Source: DASSFG01 sp035550375 (GTDB lineage Bacteria; Planctomycetota; Planctomycetia; Pirellulales; JAICIG01). From it: a DNA stretch of 64,000 bases. The DNA lies in NCBI GenBank assembly GCA_035550375.1, contig DASZPH010000085.1, forward strand, positions 310,001 through 374,000, in the 5' to 3' direction. A program made the translations under genes and the position numbers. Position 1 is the stretch's first letter, and every line of letters starts with the position of its first letter. Positions 49,877-58,590 of this stretch are shown piece after piece. The notes beneath the pieces were generated by a model, which was not told the origin of the DNA, searched no databases, and saw only the letters and a program-made list of their open reading frames with translations.

Positions 49877-51417
49877 ACGGCGAAGTCCCATCGAACGGGG
49901 ACTCGGCGAACGAAAGCGGTGCCGGAACCGACCCCGCGGTTCCGCTCTTGACCATGCGGGGGATGGTGAAATCGTTCCCGGGGGTTCGCGCCCTGCGCGG
50001 CGTCGACCTCACGCTCCACGGGGGCGAAGTGCTCGCCCTCATGGGCGAAAACGGCGCCGGCAAGAGCACGCTCATGAAGTTGCTGGGCGGAGCCCATCTG
50101 CCCGACGCCGGCACGATCGCCATCGACGGCCGGCCGGTCGACTTCCCGTCGCCGCACGAATCCCGCCAGGCCGGCGTGGCGGTCATCTACCAGGAATTCA
50201 ATTTGATCCCCGGCCTGACCGCGGTGGAAAACATCTTTCTCGGCCAGGAGACGACGCGGGCCGGCTGGCTCGACCATCGCCAGGAGCGCCGCCGGGCCGC
50301 GGAACTGTTCCGGAGGCTGGGGGTGGAAATCGATTTGCACGTCCCCTGCCGGCGGCTGACGACGGCCCAGCAACAGCTCGTCGAGATCGCCAAGGCCCTG
50401 GCCTTCGAGGCCCGCATCATCGTCATGGACGAGCCGACCGCGGCCCTCACTTCGCACGAAACGGACCGGCTGTTCGAGATCATCGGCGATCTGCGCCGGC
50501 ACGGCATGGGAGTGATCTACATCAGCCACCGACTCGATGAGATTTTTACGATCGCCGACCGGGTTGCCGTCCTCCGCGACGGGGCGAACGTCGACGAGCG
50601 GCCGATCGGCCAATTCACGCGCGGCGAGCTGATCGAGCGCATGGTCGGCCGCGAATTGAAGGACGAATTTCCCCCGCGCACCGCGTCGGTCGGGCCGGTG
50701 CGACTTGAAGTCGCCGGGCTGCGGCGCGGCGCCGCCGTTCGCGACGTTTCGTTTTCGGTCTCGCGCGGCGAAATCGTGGCGTTGACGGGGCTGGTGGGAG
50801 CCGGACGGACCGAAGCGGTGCGGCTCTTGTTCGGCGCCGATCCTCGGGACGCGGGCGAAATCTTTCTCGACGGCCGCCCGCTGACGATCCGCGACCCGCG
50901 CGACGCCATCGCGGCGGGCATCGGCCTTCTCACCGAAGACCGAAAGCTGCAGGGGCTCGTCCTGGGCGCGTCGGTGCGAGAGAATTTCGGCCTGCCCAAT
51001 CTCCAGCGGCTGAGCCGCTACGGTTTCGTTCGGCTTCGCCGCGAGCGAGAAGAATTTGCCCGCTACACCGACCTGCTGAAAATCCGCATTCCGCACCAGG
51101 AGCAGCCGGCACGAAATCTGTCGGGAGGCAACCAGCAGAAGGTGGTGCTCGCCAAGTGGCTGGCGAGGAACTGTGAGGTGCTGATTTTCGACGAGCCGAC
51201 GCGGGGCGTTGACGTGGGGGCAAAATACGAAATCTACCTGCTCATGAACCGGCTGGCGGCCGAAGGGAAGGCCATCGTCATGATCAGTTCCGAACTGCCC
51301 GAAGTGCTGGGCATGGCCGACCGGATTCTGGTGATGCACGAGGGGCGGCTGACGGGCGAGATCGCCGACGCCCGCCGGGCCACCCAAGAACAGATCATGC
51401 GGCTCGCGGTGGCGTGA
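49873..51417 (+). CDS. Sugar ABC transporter ATP-binding protein (RbsA/MglA type)
   Basis: A 514-residue double ATPase. First half: Walker A MGENGAGKSTLMKLLGG, Q-loop region YQEFNLIPGLTAVENIFLGQ, signature LTTAQQQLVEIAKALAFEAR, Walker B IIVMDEPTAAL. Second half: degenerate Walker A LTGLVGAGRTEAVRLL, signature LSGGNQQKVVLAKWLARNCE and Walker B VLIFDEPTRGVDVG. This asymmetry is typical of the CUT2 family. The start is fixed by the ATGA overlap. The permease gene follows only after 784 bases. Confidence 0.93.
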   Translation: MNGEVPSNGDSANESGAGTDPAVPLLTMRGMVKSFPGVRALRGVDLTLHGGEVLALMGENGAGKSTLMKLLGGAHLPDAGTIAIDGRPVDFPSPHESRQAGVAVIYQEFNLIPGLTAVENIFLGQETTRAGWLDHRQERRRAAELFRRLGVEIDLHVPCRRLTTAQQQLVEIAKALAFEARIIVMDEPTAALTSHETDRLFEIIGDLRRHGMGVIYISHRLDEIFTIADRVAVLRDGANVDERPIGQFTRGELIERMVGRELKDEFPPRTASVGPVRLEVAGLRRGAAVRDVSFSVSRGEIVALTGLVGAGRTEAVRLLFGADPRDAGEIFLDGRPLTIRDPRDAIAAGIGLLTEDRKLQGLVLGASVRENFGLPNLQRLSRYGFVRLRREREEFARYTDLLKIRIPHQEQPARNLSGGNQQKVVLAKWLARNCEVLIFDEPTRGVDVGAKYEIYLLMNRLAAEGKAIVMISSELPEVLGMADRILVMHEGRLTGEIADARRATQEQIMRLAVA

Positions 51418-51429
51418 ACCGCCCCCGCC

Positions 51430-51546
51430 AGACACGCCGGCTTCTCCAAAGCGCCCAGGATGTTCCGGAACGCCTCGAAGTCGGCCCCTTGTGGAACACC
51501 TCCTGGCGGTTGTTCTTCCGGTCGACGACATCATGAGTCACCCCTC
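51430..51546 (-). pseudogene. Relic of a RAYT (REP-associated tyrosine transposase) N-terminal region
   Basis: Read on the minus strand, VVDRKNNRQEVFHKG and, after a one-base shift in a G run, DFEAFRNILGALEKP follow the pattern of Y1/RAYT transposases (HxVxRxNNRQxVFxxxxDxxAFxxxL). The HUH motif and everything downstream are absent. RAYTs mobilise or maintain REP palindromes, which occur elsewhere in this window. About 115 bases remain; it lies just after the ABC ATPase. Confidence 0.45.
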
Positions 51547-51629
51547 CTCAATCGGTCGCGGTGGCGGCAGCGTGGTACGAATCGACTCCTTCCGCAAGGC
51601 GACCGATCGACGCAAGGCGGGGAGAGAAT

Positions 51630-51679
51630 GGCGGACAACGGCAGAGATTGGCAGAGGATGGCAGACTTTGGCAGGCCTG
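51630..51679. repeat. Five units of a 10-base tandem repeat
   Basis: ggcggacaac, ggcagagatt, ggcagaggat, ggcagacttt and ggcaggcctg follow each other without gap; the first five bases (GGCAG/GGCGG) are conserved in each. The helical period matches one turn of DNA. No reading frame uses it. Confidence 0.6.
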
Positions 51680-52201
51680 CGGGCGCCACCATGCGGAACG
51701 GTGCCGAGCGGTCGGTGCGCCGCGTGAATCTTGCCCGTGGATGCCGCGGCTTCGCCTACCCAGGCATCCCGTTCATCGTCGCCCGCAGGCGTGCAATTCT
51801 GTCCCATTCTCGGCCTCCGATCCCTTTGCTTTGTCCTGATTGCTCTTCTCCATACCACGAGAAATTTTCCAGTCCAGCCATGTTTGCATCCGAGGTTCAG
51901 CCATTGAGCACCGCATCTCCAGCGGGGTGGCACAGTTGATCTTTCAGCCTTTCCCGGTGTGCCGTTGGAACTGCCAGTGCGAGAGTGCATGTCGCACCTT
52001 CGGTGCTGCTCGCCGCCGCGTCACAATTGGCACATGAACGAGGCACTTCACACTCTGCTGCGGGAAGCGACTGCCGCGCGGTCCGGTACGAGCCGACGCC
52101 GACGACCTATACGTCCGTTTTGAGGCCGGCATGGTCGCGCGGATCGGCTGTGCCTACCCCTAGCAGCGACGATTGGGGGAGGTTATTCTTCGCTCGTTCT
52201 T

Positions 52202-53521
52202 ATGAAAGGGTTCTTCAGCCGACTGCTGTCCGATTACGGCATGATTCTCGTGCTGGTGCTGCTCTGCGCCTTCTTCAGCGCGGTGACGTACCGCGAGCAA
52301 TCGGTTTCCGGCGCCGCGGCGGGGCGGCAACTGGCCGGAACGATCGAGCGCGAGGTCGGCGGCTCGGCTCGGGTGCTGATCGCCGTCCGCGACGTTCCGG
52401 CCGACGCGGCCATGGCCGAGGAACTGCGGCGCGAGCTCGAAAAGGCCGGCGGCCAGGTGGCGGACGTCGTGCGAGGAGAACCCAAGGACGCGCGCCGGGC
52501 GCTGGAAAAACTGGCGGCGTCGGGCGGGCGGCTCGATGCGGTCGCCGTCACGCGGACCACTGGCTCGTGGCTGGTTTTCGAGGACATCAAGACCGACTTT
52601 CCGGCACTGGGCGACCCGCGGATCGTCCTGCCTCAAAACCAGGGCTGGCCCAATTTCTTGAAGGCCGACAACCTGCTCAACATCGCCAACCAGATCGCCG
52701 TCATCGCCATCGTGGCGATCGGGATGACGATGGTGATCATCACGGGGGGCATCGATCTGTCGGTCGGCAGCCTGATCGCCCTTTCGGCCGTGCTGGCGGC
52801 GAAATTCATTCGCGACGCCGCGGGAGGAACCGAGGCGACGCCGCTGGGCATGACCCTGGCGTGTCTGGCCGCCATGGCGCTGTGCGCGCTCTTCGGCGCG
52901 TTTTCCGGGGCGATGATCACGCGGTTCGACGTGCCGCCGTTCATCGTCACGCTGGCCATGATGCTGGTCGGCAGCGGCCTGGCCTACCTCACGTCCCAGG
53001 GACAATCGATCTACCAGATTCCCGACTCGTTCGTCTGGCTGGGGCGCGGCGCCAACGTTCTGGGCCTGCCGAACGCCGTGCTCTTGATGCTGGTCCTTTA
53101 TGGGCTCGCCCACGTGCTGATGTCGCGGATGCGGTTGGGCCGATACCTCTACGCGGTTGGCGGCAACCGCGAGGCGGCCCGCCTTTCCGGGGTGCCCGTC
53201 GAAAGGGTGCTGATGTTCGCCTACGTCGCCAGCGCCGTCCTGGCGGGGCTGGGCGGCGTAATCATGGCCTCGCAACTCAAAAGCGGTTCGCCCACCTACG
53301 GCGCCATGTATGAGCTGTACGTGATCGCGGCCGTGGTGGTGGGCGGGGCGGCGCTCAGCGGGGGCGAGGGAAAGATGTTCGGCACGCTCACCGGCGCCTT
53401 TACGATCGCCGTCATTCAAAACGGCATGAACCTGACGAATATCGAGAGCTACACGCAGAAAGTCGTGCTCGGCCTGGTGATCCTGGGAGCCGTTCTCATC
53501 GACCGCATCCGGCACAAGTAG
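52202..53521 (+). CDS. Sugar ABC transporter permease with an extra soluble domain
   Basis: A 439-residue RbsC-type permease. The first helix (YGMILVLVLLCAFFSAVTY) is at residues 12-30. Then comes an insertion of about 105 residues, not seen in ordinary RbsC, with alternating strands and helices (SARVLIAVRDVPADAAMAEE, KDARRALEKLAASGGRLDAV, TRTTGSWLVFEDIKTDF). The normal core resumes at NLLNIANQIAVIAIVAIGMT and contains GGIDLSVGSLIALSAVLAAK, VGGNREAARLSGVP and GGAALSGGEGKMFGTLTGAF. The insertion faces the periplasm by topology and may contact the binding protein. Last gene of the transport cluster. Confidence 0.92.
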   Translation: MKGFFSRLLSDYGMILVLVLLCAFFSAVTYREQSVSGAAAGRQLAGTIEREVGGSARVLIAVRDVPADAAMAEELRRELEKAGGQVADVVRGEPKDARRALEKLAASGGRLDAVAVTRTTGSWLVFEDIKTDFPALGDPRIVLPQNQGWPNFLKADNLLNIANQIAVIAIVAIGMTMVIITGGIDLSVGSLIALSAVLAAKFIRDAAGGTEATPLGMTLACLAAMALCALFGAFSGAMITRFDVPPFIVTLAMMLVGSGLAYLTSQGQSIYQIPDSFVWLGRGANVLGLPNAVLLMLVLYGLAHVLMSRMRLGRYLYAVGGNREAARLSGVPVERVLMFAYVASAVLAGLGGVIMASQLKSGSPTYGAMYELYVIAAVVVGGAALSGGEGKMFGTLTGAFTIAVIQNGMNLTNIESYTQKVVLGLVILGAVLIDRIRHK

Positions 53522-53627
53522 GCCGCGAAAAAGTCCGGCTTGGCAAGAATCGCCGCCCCCGCATACAATTCGCGGCCTCTCAGCCGTTAGAGCCGGGCCA
53601 GCCCGGATATTAACCGGCCCACACAAA

Positions 53628-53679
53628 CCCGAAGCGTAAGCGAGGAGCACGACGCAACTTCCCTCGCTCACGCTTCGGG
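53628..53679. repeat. Large intergenic inverted repeat
   Basis: CCCGAAGCGTAAGCGAGG (53628-53645) and CCTCGCTCACGCTTCGGG (53662-53679) pair at 17 of 18 positions around a 16-base loop. This motif, ACCCGAAGCGTgAGCGAGG, is one I recall as frequent in planctomycete gaps. No T run follows, so it is a repeat first, though it could also stop transcription after the permease. Confidence 0.65.
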
Positions 53680-53766
53680 TGGGTGTCGGCGTAGTCTACG
53701 GGCCGGTGAATAAGCCGAGGTAGCGGACGGAAGCCTTGTTCGGCAGAACCAACATGGAGGTGTTTT

Positions 53767-54273
53767 GTGCGTAAGTCGATTCTTGTGGCAGCGGTCGCCG
53801 TCTTCGGTGGTTTCGTCTATGCAGGAAGCGAGACGCTCATGCACGACGACGAACCCGATGTGAAACTCTGTGAGCAAGCGCTCGAACTGCTCAGCAAAGG
53901 CGAACGGTCGGGATTCAAGCTTCTCCTCGGCCAGTCGTCCGAGGAGAACGACGGCCAGAAATCCAAGTTCATCGATTCACAGGCCGGGTTGCTTCGAGGC
54001 CACATTCAATCTCTCGGCGAGCAGTACGGCTTTGAACTCGTCGACGCCCAGGAAGTGGGACATTGCTTGCGGCGATACACCTACCTTTGCAAATACGACC
54101 ACGGCCGCATCCGTTGGCGCTTCACCTTTTACCGCCGAGCCGACGACTGGCGTTTCGAGGGCTACCACTTCGACGCCGACGACAACGCCCTGTTCGCCGA
54201 AGCGGGCCACGCGCTGACCCTCCCCGACCGCCAAGAAGCGATCGCCGGGCAGCGACGGGCCCCCCAACGATGA
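53767..54273 (+). CDS. Small secreted hypothetical protein
   Basis: 168 residues from a GTG at 53767 (GGAGG about eight bases upstream). Signal peptide MRKSILVAAVAVFGGFVYAG. The mature part is charged; it contains a pair of Cys (HCLRRYTYLCKYDHGRIRWR) and a beta-strand rich end (FTFYRRADDWRFEGYHFDAD). No known domain. The C-terminus converges with the BtuF-like gene, 15 bases apart. Confidence 0.6.
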   Translation: MRKSILVAAVAVFGGFVYAGSETLMHDDEPDVKLCEQALELLSKGERSGFKLLLGQSSEENDGQKSKFIDSQAGLLRGHIQSLGEQYGFELVDAQEVGHCLRRYTYLCKYDHGRIRWRFTFYRRADDWRFEGYHFDADDNALFAEAGHALTLPDRQEAIAGQRRAPQR

Positions 54274-54288
54274 GGCCGACGCTGAACC

Positions 54289-55266
54289 CTACTCCCATCT
54301 CCGGGCGGGCGTGGGCGGCGCCGGGTGGATCGTCGGGTGAAGCGCGTTCGCCAGGATCTCCAGGCTGTCCACGAGGCGCGGGCCCGGACGGTTGAAGTAG
54401 GCGCTGCCATCGACCCAATAGACCCGGCCCGAGCGAACCGCCGCCAAGGCGTCGAAACCGGGACGGGCGGCCAGAATCGGCAGCTCTTGCCGCGCGCGTT
54501 CGGCGTCGAACCCGCAGCAAGCGACGAAGACCACGTCTGGGTCGGCGAGAACGATCTGCTCCCACTCGATCGTTCTCGAAGGCCGGCCCTCTTGTCCGAT
54601 CAGTTCAGCGCCGGCCGCCAGACGGACCAGCTCGGGCGACCAATGGCCGGCGCAGAAGGGTGGATCGATCCATTCGAGCATGACCACGCGGGGACGATTC
54701 GCGATGTCTCTCGTGCGCTGCTCGACCGTCTCGACGCGGGCCTGCAATCGGGCGACCTCGCTCTCCGCTCGCCCCGGGACGCCGGCCGCCTCCCCCACGG
54801 CGCGCAGCCCCTCAAACACGTCCACCAAGCGCCTCGGCGCCAGATTGATCACACGCGGTGCGCCCGGCAATTTGCAAACGGCCGCCTGGACTTCGTCGTC
54901 GGCCACGGCGCACACGTCGCACAGCGTCTGAGTGACGATGAGGTCGGGCCGCAGCGATTCCAAGAGCGGGCCATCGAGGGCGTATAAGGCATACCGCGTC
55001 TTGAGCCGCTCGCGCACGAGCGCGTCGATCTCGCGGCTGGAAGCGCCGCTCGAAAACAGCGTTCGCGTTACCTTGGGCAGTTCGCGCACCCGCGGCGGAA
55101 AGTCGCACTCGTGGCTGACCCCGCACAGCGCGTCGCCGAGGCCGAGCTGGCAGATGATTTCGGTCGCGCTGGGGACAAGGGAGACGATTCGCAAGACGTC
55201 ACTCCGGCTTGGGCTGTATCGGAAAAACCCCATTGTACGAAGCGCCTCGCGGAAGGAACCCCTCAC
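54289..55266 (-). CDS. Cobalamin/iron-type substrate-binding protein (BtuF-like) without export signal
   Basis: A 325-residue protein with the helical-backbone binding fold (peripla_BP_2). Motifs: RIVSLVPSATEIICQLGLGD, GVSHECDFPP, and then LRPDLIVTQTLCDVCAVADD, LVDVFEGLRAVGEAAG and VVMLEWIDPPFCAGHWSPEL, typical of the cobalamin-binding subset of small BtuF relatives in bacteria and plants. There is no signal peptide or lipobox. ATG 55233 would give a shorter version. As it is cytosolic, it may bind a corrinoid or metal chelate inside the cell rather than serve an importer. It is not in the riboswitch operon. Confidence 0.78.
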   Translation of the reverse strand: MRGSFREALRTMGFFRYSPSRSDVLRIVSLVPSATEIICQLGLGDALCGVSHECDFPPRVRELPKVTRTLFSSGASSREIDALVRERLKTRYALYALDGPLLESLRPDLIVTQTLCDVCAVADDEVQAAVCKLPGAPRVINLAPRRLVDVFEGLRAVGEAAGVPGRAESEVARLQARVETVEQRTRDIANRPRVVMLEWIDPPFCAGHWSPELVRLAAGAELIGQEGRPSRTIEWEQIVLADPDVVFVACCGFDAERARQELPILAARPGFDALAAVRSGRVYWVDGSAYFNRPGPRLVDSLEILANALHPTIHPAPPTPARRWE

Positions 55267-55328
55267 CCGGCCTGTAACCCCCGTCGGTCATCGCGGCACT
55301 TGCTTGATCGGGCGCCACTGCGCCGGGA

Positions 55329-57296
55329 TTGCAGGCGGAAGGAGTTTTGTTTCGGGGCGCATCCAACCCAAAAACCCTTCGGGCAGTTTTGAGAACGAGA
55401 AGAGAACCTTCGCGCGTCGTGGGGCTCCCGGCCGCCATGACGCTCGTCCTGGCCGGATTTGCCATCGCCCTCACCGCCTGGCGACATGTTTCGCCGCGGC
55501 ACCTCGGCGGCCCAGGCGACGACGCCGGCAGTCCGGGCTTTCGCGAGGCGGCCGTCTCCAGCGGAATCGATTTCCGCATGTCTTTCCTGCCGAACGAGCA
55601 GGGCGAGCACTTCAAAATCAACCTCTATGACCACGGCGCGGGGGTCGTCGTGGGGGACTACGACGGCGACGGTCACGACGACATCCTGCTCTTGAACCAG
55701 CTCGGCTCCAACGGACTCTACCGCAACCTGGGCGACGGCCGCTTCGTCGAAGTCACCGCCATGAACCCCGCGGTGGCGCTGGGAGACCGGGTGTGCGTAG
55801 GCGGCACCTTTGCCGACTACGACAACGACGGCGACCAGGACCTGTACATCACCAGCACCCGCGGCGGCAATGTGTTGCTCGAGAACAGGGGGGCGGAGGG
55901 CTTTCGCGACGTCAGCGAACGGGCGGGCGTCGCCTGCACGGCTCATTCCCAGACGGCCGCCTTTTTTGATTACGACAACGACGGTTATCTCGATCTGCTG
56001 GTGACGAATACCGCCAGATGGACGTCGAACGACTACGACGGGGGGATGCGATACTACGTCGGTCCCGAGCTTCCCGACCAGTTTGTGCGCGGCGTCGACG
56101 ACTTCGAGTCCAATTTCTTGTTCCGCAACAACCGCGACGGAACCTTCACCGACGTGGCGGCCGAGGCGGGCGCCCAGGGGCAAGGCTGGAGCGGAGACGT
56201 CGCCGTCTTCGACTACGACGGCGACTGCGATCTCGACCTGTTCATCGCCAACATGTTCGGGTGCAGCCAATTGTTGAACAACGACGGCCGCGGCCGCTTC
56301 ACCGACGCGACCTCCGAGGCTCTCGGACCAACTTCGTTCGGCACGATCGGCTGCAAGGTGTTTGACTATGATAGCGACGGTCGCCTCGACCTGTTCGTGG
56401 CCGACATGCATTCCGACATGTGGATGGACTACGACGACGAGGGCTTGATCGAGCCGCGCCGCAAGTACCGTTACCTGATGGGCCGGAAAGCGACGACGGG
56501 CGCCGCCGGGTGGCAGAAAGAGAAGCTGGCGGCCGAGGTTTTTAACATGGATTATGGGCGGCTGTTGTTCGGCAATACGCTTTACCGCAACGAGGGGGGC
56601 GGCTCCTTCAGCGAGGTTTCCGACGACGCGAACATGGAAACTTTCTGGCCGTGGGGTGTGGCGTGCGGCGACTTCGACGCCGACGGACACGAGGACGTCT
56701 ACATCCCGTCCGGAATGGGCTATCCCTTCTTCTATCACCCCTCCTACCTGATGATGAGCCAGGGGGACGGCACGTTTCGCAACGAGGACGTCCGCCAGGG
56801 AATCGAGCCGCCCGGCGAAGGCAAGTTTCTACCGCCCCTCGGCGGCAAGCAGGTGGCGCGCAGCTCGCGCTGCGCGGCGACCGCCGATTTCGACGGCGAC
56901 GGCCGGCTCGACCTGATCGTCAACAACTTCAACGACCGGCCGTATTATTTCCGGAACCAGTTTCCCAAGGCGAACTTCGTCGAGTTTCGGCTGACGGGCA
57001 CTCGCAGCAACCGGGACGCCATCGGCGCGGTCGTGACGCTTCGCTGCGGCCAGCGCACGCTCGTGCGCCAGGTTCAATGCGCCGGAGGCTATTTGAGCCA
57101 ATCGTCGAAGACGCTGCACTTTGGGCTGGGAGAGTTGGCGCGGGTCGATCGGGCCGAGATCCGCTGGCCCAGCGGTACGGTTCAGCGCCTCGACGTCGGC
57201 GAAATCAATCGGCTCTATGAAATCCGCGAAGAGGCCGGGCCGGGGGAATCGACGGCCGCCCGCAGTGCGAGCGTGGGACGTTACGGCCGGCTCTGA
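55329..57296 (+). CDS. CRTAC1 family secreted protein with FG-GAP/VCBS repeats and ASPIC/UnbV domain
   Basis: Up to 655 residues; the start is uncertain (TTG 55329, TTG 55389, GTG 55419 and ATG 55437 are all in frame). A basic segment and one helix (MTLVLAGFAIALTAW) serve as signal. From residue 70 there are FG-GAP/VCBS units with Ca-binding acid loops (DYDGDGHDDILLLNQ, DYDNDGDQDLYITSTRGG, DYDGDCDLDLFIANM, DYDSDGRLDLFVADM, DFDGDGRLDLIVNNFN). A C-terminal ASPIC/UnbV domain follows (VEFRLTGTRSNRDAIGAVVT, WPSGTVQRLDVGEINRLYEI). Secreted or surface beta-propeller protein, Ca-dependent; ligand unknown. Confidence 0.88.
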   Translation: MQAEGVLFRGASNPKTLRAVLRTRREPSRVVGLPAAMTLVLAGFAIALTAWRHVSPRHLGGPGDDAGSPGFREAAVSSGIDFRMSFLPNEQGEHFKINLYDHGAGVVVGDYDGDGHDDILLLNQLGSNGLYRNLGDGRFVEVTAMNPAVALGDRVCVGGTFADYDNDGDQDLYITSTRGGNVLLENRGAEGFRDVSERAGVACTAHSQTAAFFDYDNDGYLDLLVTNTARWTSNDYDGGMRYYVGPELPDQFVRGVDDFESNFLFRNNRDGTFTDVAAEAGAQGQGWSGDVAVFDYDGDCDLDLFIANMFGCSQLLNNDGRGRFTDATSEALGPTSFGTIGCKVFDYDSDGRLDLFVADMHSDMWMDYDDEGLIEPRRKYRYLMGRKATTGAAGWQKEKLAAEVFNMDYGRLLFGNTLYRNEGGGSFSEVSDDANMETFWPWGVACGDFDADGHEDVYIPSGMGYPFFYHPSYLMMSQGDGTFRNEDVRQGIEPPGEGKFLPPLGGKQVARSSRCAATADFDGDGRLDLIVNNFNDRPYYFRNQFPKANFVEFRLTGTRSNRDAIGAVVTLRCGQRTLVRQVQCAGGYLSQSSKTLHFGLGELARVDRAEIRWPSGTVQRLDVGEINRLYEIREEAGPGESTAARSASVGRYGRL

Positions 57297-57306
57297 CGTG
57301 ACGCAT

Positions 57307-58590
57307 TCACTGGAAGAAGACGTTTCGCGGAATGCGGCGGGCTACCGGCCAGGCGAGGAGCGTAAAAATCGCTCCGAGCACGAGCAGCGTCTTGAACCCC
57401 CATTCGACTCCCCACCAGCCGACCGCCCACTCGTAGCAAAAACCTCCCCCCGAGGTCGCGAGCAGCGTGCTGATGTTGCACAGCGCCATGAAGCCGCCGA
57501 AGATGGTGCCCGCCGCGTGCAGGGGACAAGCCTGCGCCGCCAGATCGCATTGAATCATGTTGGCCGTCATGTAGGTAAAGCCGACCACAAGGCTGATGAT
57601 CATGGCGCTGGTGCGCCCTTCCAGAAACCAGTACGAAAGCGTGCTGATCACTCCGCAAACGATGGCCAGCGGCACCATCCAGCGCATCGGCACCTTACGA
57701 CAATACACCCCATACGTGGCGCAGGCGGCGATGGAGCCCACCGCCAACAGTGAGATGGTGTCGCCGTAGAAGGCGTCGGACATGTGGCGGGTCTTGGTCA
57801 TGTGCAGGTAGAGCACCGACTGCGTAAACGGGTTGAAATGCCAGACAAAGAGAAAGGCGCCCACCCACCAGACCATTGGCGAACGGAGGGCCTGCGAGAA
57901 CGTGGAGCGGATCGTCGGCAGGTCGTCCTCGACGGCCGCCTTACGCGGCTCGCGAACGCAGATTACCGTGAGCACGAGCGCCACCGCCGCCAGCGCGCCA
58001 CAGATCAAGAACGCCCAGTCCTCATGACGCTGCTGGCAGAGCTTGCCGCCAAGCTGGCCCGTGAAGATCGTGGCCGCATAGCTGGCCCCCCACCGTACCG
58101 ATTGCAGGCGGGCGGTGATGCCGCGTGGTTGGCCGGTCTCGATAATCAATGCGTCGAGCACGACGTCGGCAAAGGTCACGGCGAAGGTCGGCACCATGAG
58201 CGTGAGCATGAGGAACATGCGCGAGCCGGGCTGGAGGGGCATCAGCGCGTACAGGCCGCAAAAGCAGATGCTCGTCAGGAAGCCCATCGCCACCAGGTAG
58301 CTCTTGCGCCGGTAGCCGGCCAGGGGCAGAAAGTCGGTCAACAGCCCGAACAGCGGCTTGCAGCACCAGGGCCAGCCGAGCAGCGCGACCAGCGTGGTCA
58401 TCCGGCCGGGGTTCGTCCCCCACTTCTTCAACAGCGAGTAGACGGGCTGGTGGACGAGGCCCGTGGCCGTTTCGTTCATCCCCTGGACGAAATAAAGCGC
58501 AGCAAAGAGGAGGACGACGCCAATCAGTCCTCCACGCACTCGTGCTACGCTGGTCGCCGAGGTCGCCATCCGCCACACTACCTTGCTCAT
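57307..58590 (-). CDS. FBT-type MFS transporter (folate-biopterin transporter family)
   Basis: A 427-residue membrane protein with twelve helices. The motifs are those of the folate-biopterin transporter (BT1) family: NETATGLVHQPVYSLLKKWG, WPWCCKPLFGLLTDFLPLAG, YRRKSYLVAMGF, VTFADVVLDALIIETGQP and GTIFGGFMALCNISTLLATS. It converges with the FG-GAP gene. Many bacterial members have unknown substrates, so pterin or folate transport is only the family's expectation. Confidence 0.8.
   Translation of the reverse strand: MSKVVWRMATSATSVARVRGGLIGVVLLFAALYFVQGMNETATGLVHQPVYSLLKKWGTNPGRMTTLVALLGWPWCCKPLFGLLTDFLPLAGYRRKSYLVAMGFLTSICFCGLYALMPLQPGSRMFLMLTLMVPTFAVTFADVVLDALIIETGQPRGITARLQSVRWGASYAATIFTGQLGGKLCQQRHEDWAFLICGALAAVALVLTVICVREPRKAAVEDDLPTIRSTFSQALRSPMVWWVGAFLFVWHFNPFTQSVLYLHMTKTRHMSDAFYGDTISLLAVGSIAACATYGVYCRKVPMRWMVPLAIVCGVISTLSYWFLEGRTSAMIISLVVGFTYMTANMIQCDLAAQACPLHAAGTIFGGFMALCNISTLLATSGGGFCYEWAVGWWGVEWGFKTLLVLGAIFTLLAWPVARRIPRNVFFQ

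Larger units (their letters stand above)
51418..52201. other. 784-base gap that splits the ABC operon
   Basis: No intact gene is visible. Contents: a REP-associated transposase relic on the minus strand (51430-51546), a 10-base tandem repeat (51630-51679), and, at 52034-52160, a start MNEALHTLLREATAARSGTS whose continuation in another frame (DADDLYVRFEAGMVARIGCA) looks like one small decayed gene. The rest is featureless. The permease at 52202 may therefore use its own promoter, not identified. Confidence 0.5.

Noticed and set aside
49576..51534. Very long minus-strand open frame (over 600 codons) across the ABC ATPase
   Set aside because: It is a GC-bias shadow: no known domain, and the plus strand encodes a complete double ATPase with all motifs.
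51985..53313. Long plus-strand frame overlapping the permease
   Set aside because: Arg/Gly/His-rich out-of-frame shadow; the permease frame has membrane helices and family motifs.
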